From assembly GCA_002898115.1 (NCBI GenBank), contig BDTL01000249.1, positions 1-15,193 of the forward strand: a stretch of DNA of 15,193 bases, given 5' to 3'. The DNA comes from a bacterium BMS3Bbin02. Its GTDB lineage: Bacteria; Actinomycetota; Acidimicrobiia; Spongiisociales; UBA5794. Positions 13,568 to 15,193 of the stretch are shown in pieces; the stretch's first letter is position 1, and every line of letters starts with the position of its first letter. The translations under genes were made by a program, and so were the position numbers. Below the pieces are notes generated by a model. The model ran no database searches. It was not told the DNA's origin and was given only the letters and a program-made list of their open reading frames with translations.

Positions 13568-14077
13568 TCAGTGACCGCCGCGCTTTACTCCGCCGTATTT
13601 CATGCGCGTGTCCTCCATACGAGCAACATCACCAATGCCGTCAGCGCCAACGATGTCAGCGTCGACAACCTCACCAATGAACAGGTCATGTGTCCCGCAC
13701 GCCACTGTCTCCCACACGGAGCACTCAAGGTAGGCAACGGCCTCCTCAAAGATCGGTGTGCCGGTGACGCCCTCCCGGATGGGGCGCTCGTTAAGGGTCA
13801 TTCCTTGTTTCGTGGCCGGTTTTGAGAATTTGACGAACGGCCGGGTATCTGTCCGATCCCATATGTTGATCGAGAACGAACCACCGGCTTTGATCAGCCG
13901 GTTAGTCACCGCCGTGGTATCGATGGAAACGGCGACCAGCACCGGTTCCATGGCGACCTGCGTCACCCAGGACTGCGTCATTGCGTTCCACTCGTCTTCG
14001 TGGCGCGAGCCGATGAGACACAGAATGTTCGGAATTGACCACATGATCTTGTTGATAGTCGTCGGATCGAGCGGCAC
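13568..14077 (-). CDS. Flavin reductase-like, FMN-binding split-barrel protein
   Basis: This 169-aa protein is of the flavin-reductase-like (PF01613-type) family, which binds FMN and often supplies reduced flavin to monooxygenases. Typical elements are LIGSRHEDEWNAMTQSW (21-37), PVLVAVSIDTT followed by TNRLIKAGGSFSINI (45-72), a single acid-rich strand VAYLECSVWE, and the hallmark GTHDLFIGEVVDA (128-140). The length is normal. The GTG at 14077 is preceded by GGAGG with a 6-nt gap. No partner oxygenase is nearby, so the physiological role is open. A TAGGCT at 14105-14110 could be its -10. The gene converges on thioredoxin with 80 nt between stops; both are redox proteins, but opposite strands rule out a common operon. 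Confidence 0.88.
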   Translation of the reverse strand: MPLDPTTINKIMWSIPNILCLIGSRHEDEWNAMTQSWVTQVAMEPVLVAVSIDTTAVTNRLIKAGGSFSINIWDRTDTRPFVKFSKPATKQGMTLNERPIREGVTGTPIFEEAVAYLECSVWETVACGTHDLFIGEVVDADIVGADGIGDVARMEDTRMKYGGVKRGGH

Positions 14078-14104
14078 ACCATACCTCCGTGTGTTGGGAG
14101 CATC

Positions 14105-14110
14105 AGCCTA
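14105..14110 (-). promoter_or_regulatory. Weak candidate -10 for the flavin-reductase gene
   Basis: TAGGCT on the minus strand lies 27 nt before the GTG, leaving a short leader that includes the GGAGG. TTGCAG stands 15 nt further upstream, a little close for a -35. Confidence 0.25.
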
Positions 14111-14165
14111 CCGGGGCGTCTCAAGCTGCAACACGACACTCGTCGCAGACACACGGCCGCGGGAT

Positions 14166-14597
14166 CTAGATCAGTTGGTCGCGTTGCGCGTCCCAGACTT
14201 CTTCGATGAGCCGCGAAAACTCAACCCAGCAAGAGTTGAGCTCACCAAGGGCGATGGCATCCGGAGCAACCTCGCCCTCATCGTCTTCCTCTCCGTAGGC
14301 ATACTCAAGGTATCCGTCCGCTGACAGCGTCGGCCCGACAACCGGCACACCTTTGTCGCGCGCACATCTGAGAGTCGCGTCAACCGCATCCCGATACTCG
14401 TCGAAGTCGACCCGACCATCGGAGAGGATCTCGCTCTGATAGGCATTTGCGGCATCCTGTGCCCGACCGACGATCACCCCCAGACGTCCCGGGGGTAGAT
14501 TCCTGCCCACCACAGGGCTGGAGAGAGCCACAAGAGCGACAAGCGCCACCGCGGCCACGGCACCGCGGACAAACCGATGTGCCGCGAGAGCCCGCAT
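14166..14597 (-). CDS. Small secreted or membrane-anchored hypothetical protein
   Basis: This is a 143-aa protein with a basic N-terminus and a hydrophobic stretch (GAVAAVALVALVALSSPVV, 12-30), serving as signal peptide or anchor. The mature part holds SDGRVDFDEYRDAVDATLRC (59-78), an acidic patch YGEEDDEGE, and LNSCWVEFSRLIEEVW near the end. Two Cys (78 and 123) could form a disulfide. The DG-x-V-x-x-x-EY-x-x-A pattern followed by Cys recalls a common family of uncharacterised actinobacterial exported proteins, but I cannot name it. I chose the ATG at 14597, which opens the signal sequence; the ATG at 14627 would add ten residues. TATACC lies 7 nt before the chosen ATG. The stop lies inside the palindrome GATCTAGATC (14163-14172). 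Confidence 0.65.
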   Translation of the reverse strand: MRALAAHRFVRGAVAAVALVALVALSSPVVGRNLPPGRLGVIVGRAQDAANAYQSEILSDGRVDFDEYRDAVDATLRCARDKGVPVVGPTLSADGYLEYAYGEEDDEGEVAPDAIALGELNSCWVEFSRLIEEVWDAQRDQLI

Positions 14598-14604
14598 CTT
14601 TTTG

Positions 14605-14610
14605 GGTATA
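14605..14610 (-). promoter_or_regulatory. Weak candidate -10, leaderless start of the small secreted gene
   Basis: TATACC lies 7 nt before the ATG at 14597, the same distance as TAGACT at plsY and uppP. It deviates from TANNNT in its last base. Confidence 0.25.
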
Positions 14611-14862
14611 GATTGCAAAACCACCATCCGGTGATGACGAGAGTGTGCCGGTTAGGGCGTGGGCCGATCCGCGCAGGCCGAATCAGGTCGTTTCCAGTGG
14701 CAACACTATCAAGTCCGTTCCGATACGTTGGTCACCCACAGTGGCGAACCTCCCCGTGGCCAAACCCATCGATACCGAATATTTTCCACCATCGCCGCTA
14801 CGATCCTGTATCGGCAATCGCACTCGACCCGCAGAATTCGATTCGAACCACTGGAGACACTC

Positions 14863-15193
14863 GTGGGACTCGACGCAACCAAGATGACCAAACTGTCCTT
14901 GCTCATCGCCGGGTCCGCGATAGTCTTTGGGGCCTGCGTCAGTGCTGCCGCCGAGCCGGCGCAAACAACGTTGACATCGCTCGTGCCCCTCGACACATCG
15001 ACCACGGCCGCAACAACGACCTCAACCTCGACATCGTCTACAACGACATCCACCACAACGTCCGCCACGACCACTACAACGTCGACCCTGCCACCGACCG
15101 CTGGTCGACCGTTGGCGCTTGTAGAGACGCTCAGCGGCCACATCTCCCCGAAGTCGGTTGTGTCGTCCGGGACGGGCCTGTTCTTTGCTCAGA
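14863..15193 (+). CDS. Lipoprotein with Thr-rich spacer, probable beta-propeller (3' truncated)
   Basis: Only the first 110 codons lie in the window. A signal peptide (KLSLLIAGSAIVFGAC) with lipobox FGAC is followed by a Thr/Ser-rich spacer of about 45 residues and then LALVETLSGHISPKSVVSSG, which looks like the first strand pair of a YncE/NHL-type propeller. The lipobox and spacer closely parallel the CapA-family lipoprotein in this window. The GTG at 14863 has GGAG 6 nt upstream; the in-frame ATG at 14884 would start directly at the signal peptide. The gap 14628-14862 before it shows no supported gene. The propeller call is tentative because only about 25 residues of the domain are visible. 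Confidence 0.7.
   Translation, partial: MGLDATKMTKLSLLIAGSAIVFGACVSAAAEPAQTTLTSLVPLDTSTTAATTTSTSTSSTTTSTTTSATTTTTSTLPPTAGRPLALVETLSGHISPKSVVSSGTGLFFAQ

Overview
The window looks like chromosomal DNA from a moderately high-GC actinobacterium. An uncultured Acidimicrobiia-type organism is my best guess, but no marker gene proves it. The reasons are frequent GTG starts, several genes with a TANNNT box 6-7 nt before the start codon and no Shine-Dalgarno (leaderless style), an Eis-type acetyltransferase, an IlvG-type thiamine-diphosphate enzyme, a SepX/GlpR-like membrane protein, and lipoproteins with long Thr-rich spacers. I see no rRNA, tRNA, CRISPR array, insertion sequence or phage gene.

Left block (about 1-3331, minus strand). 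A tightly packed run plsY > moeA > moaC > mog is joined by 4- to 8-nt overlaps. After a short gap comes a small three-helix membrane protein resembling actinobacterial SepX/GlpR. PlsY makes lysophosphatidic acid for phospholipids. MoaC, Mog and MoeA are molybdenum-cofactor enzymes. In Corynebacteriales a MoeA-like protein (Glp) with a membrane receptor (GlpR) works in cell division, so the MoeA and the small membrane protein here may be a Glp/GlpR-like pair. At the left edge a plus-strand reading frame may be the tail of another gene.

Central block (3412-10144). In order these are a thiamine-diphosphate enzyme (+), undecaprenyl-pyrophosphate phosphatase UppP (-), a membrane-anchored SAF-domain protein (-), a CapA-type lipoprotein (+), an Eis-type N-acetyltransferase (-) and a 3-hydroxyacyl-CoA dehydrogenase (+). 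capA and eis converge and share a CTAG at their stops. The 334-bp gap 6427-6760 holds a cluster of inverted TGACTAGT sites. A perfect 21-nt palindrome lies upstream of the dehydrogenase gene.

Right block (10145-15193). This part looks more accessory. It has a 108-nt scrap resembling an FtsX/MacB permease C-terminus, a kelch-like secreted propeller (-), a secreted protein split by an apparent 1-nt deletion in a G/C run (-), a thioredoxin with a basic insertion (+), a flavin-reductase-like protein (-), a small secreted hypothetical protein (-), and the start of a lipoprotein with a probable beta-propeller (+) cut by the window end. Two copies of a dispersed hairpin repeat (10152-10209 and 12903-12957) share their sequence plan, and their stems differ by compensated base pairs.

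No single undescribed system fills the window. The best leads are the moeA/SepX-like pairing, the covarying hairpin repeat, the leaderless promoter pattern, and the split secreted protein with an unrecognised Cys/Trp-rich domain.
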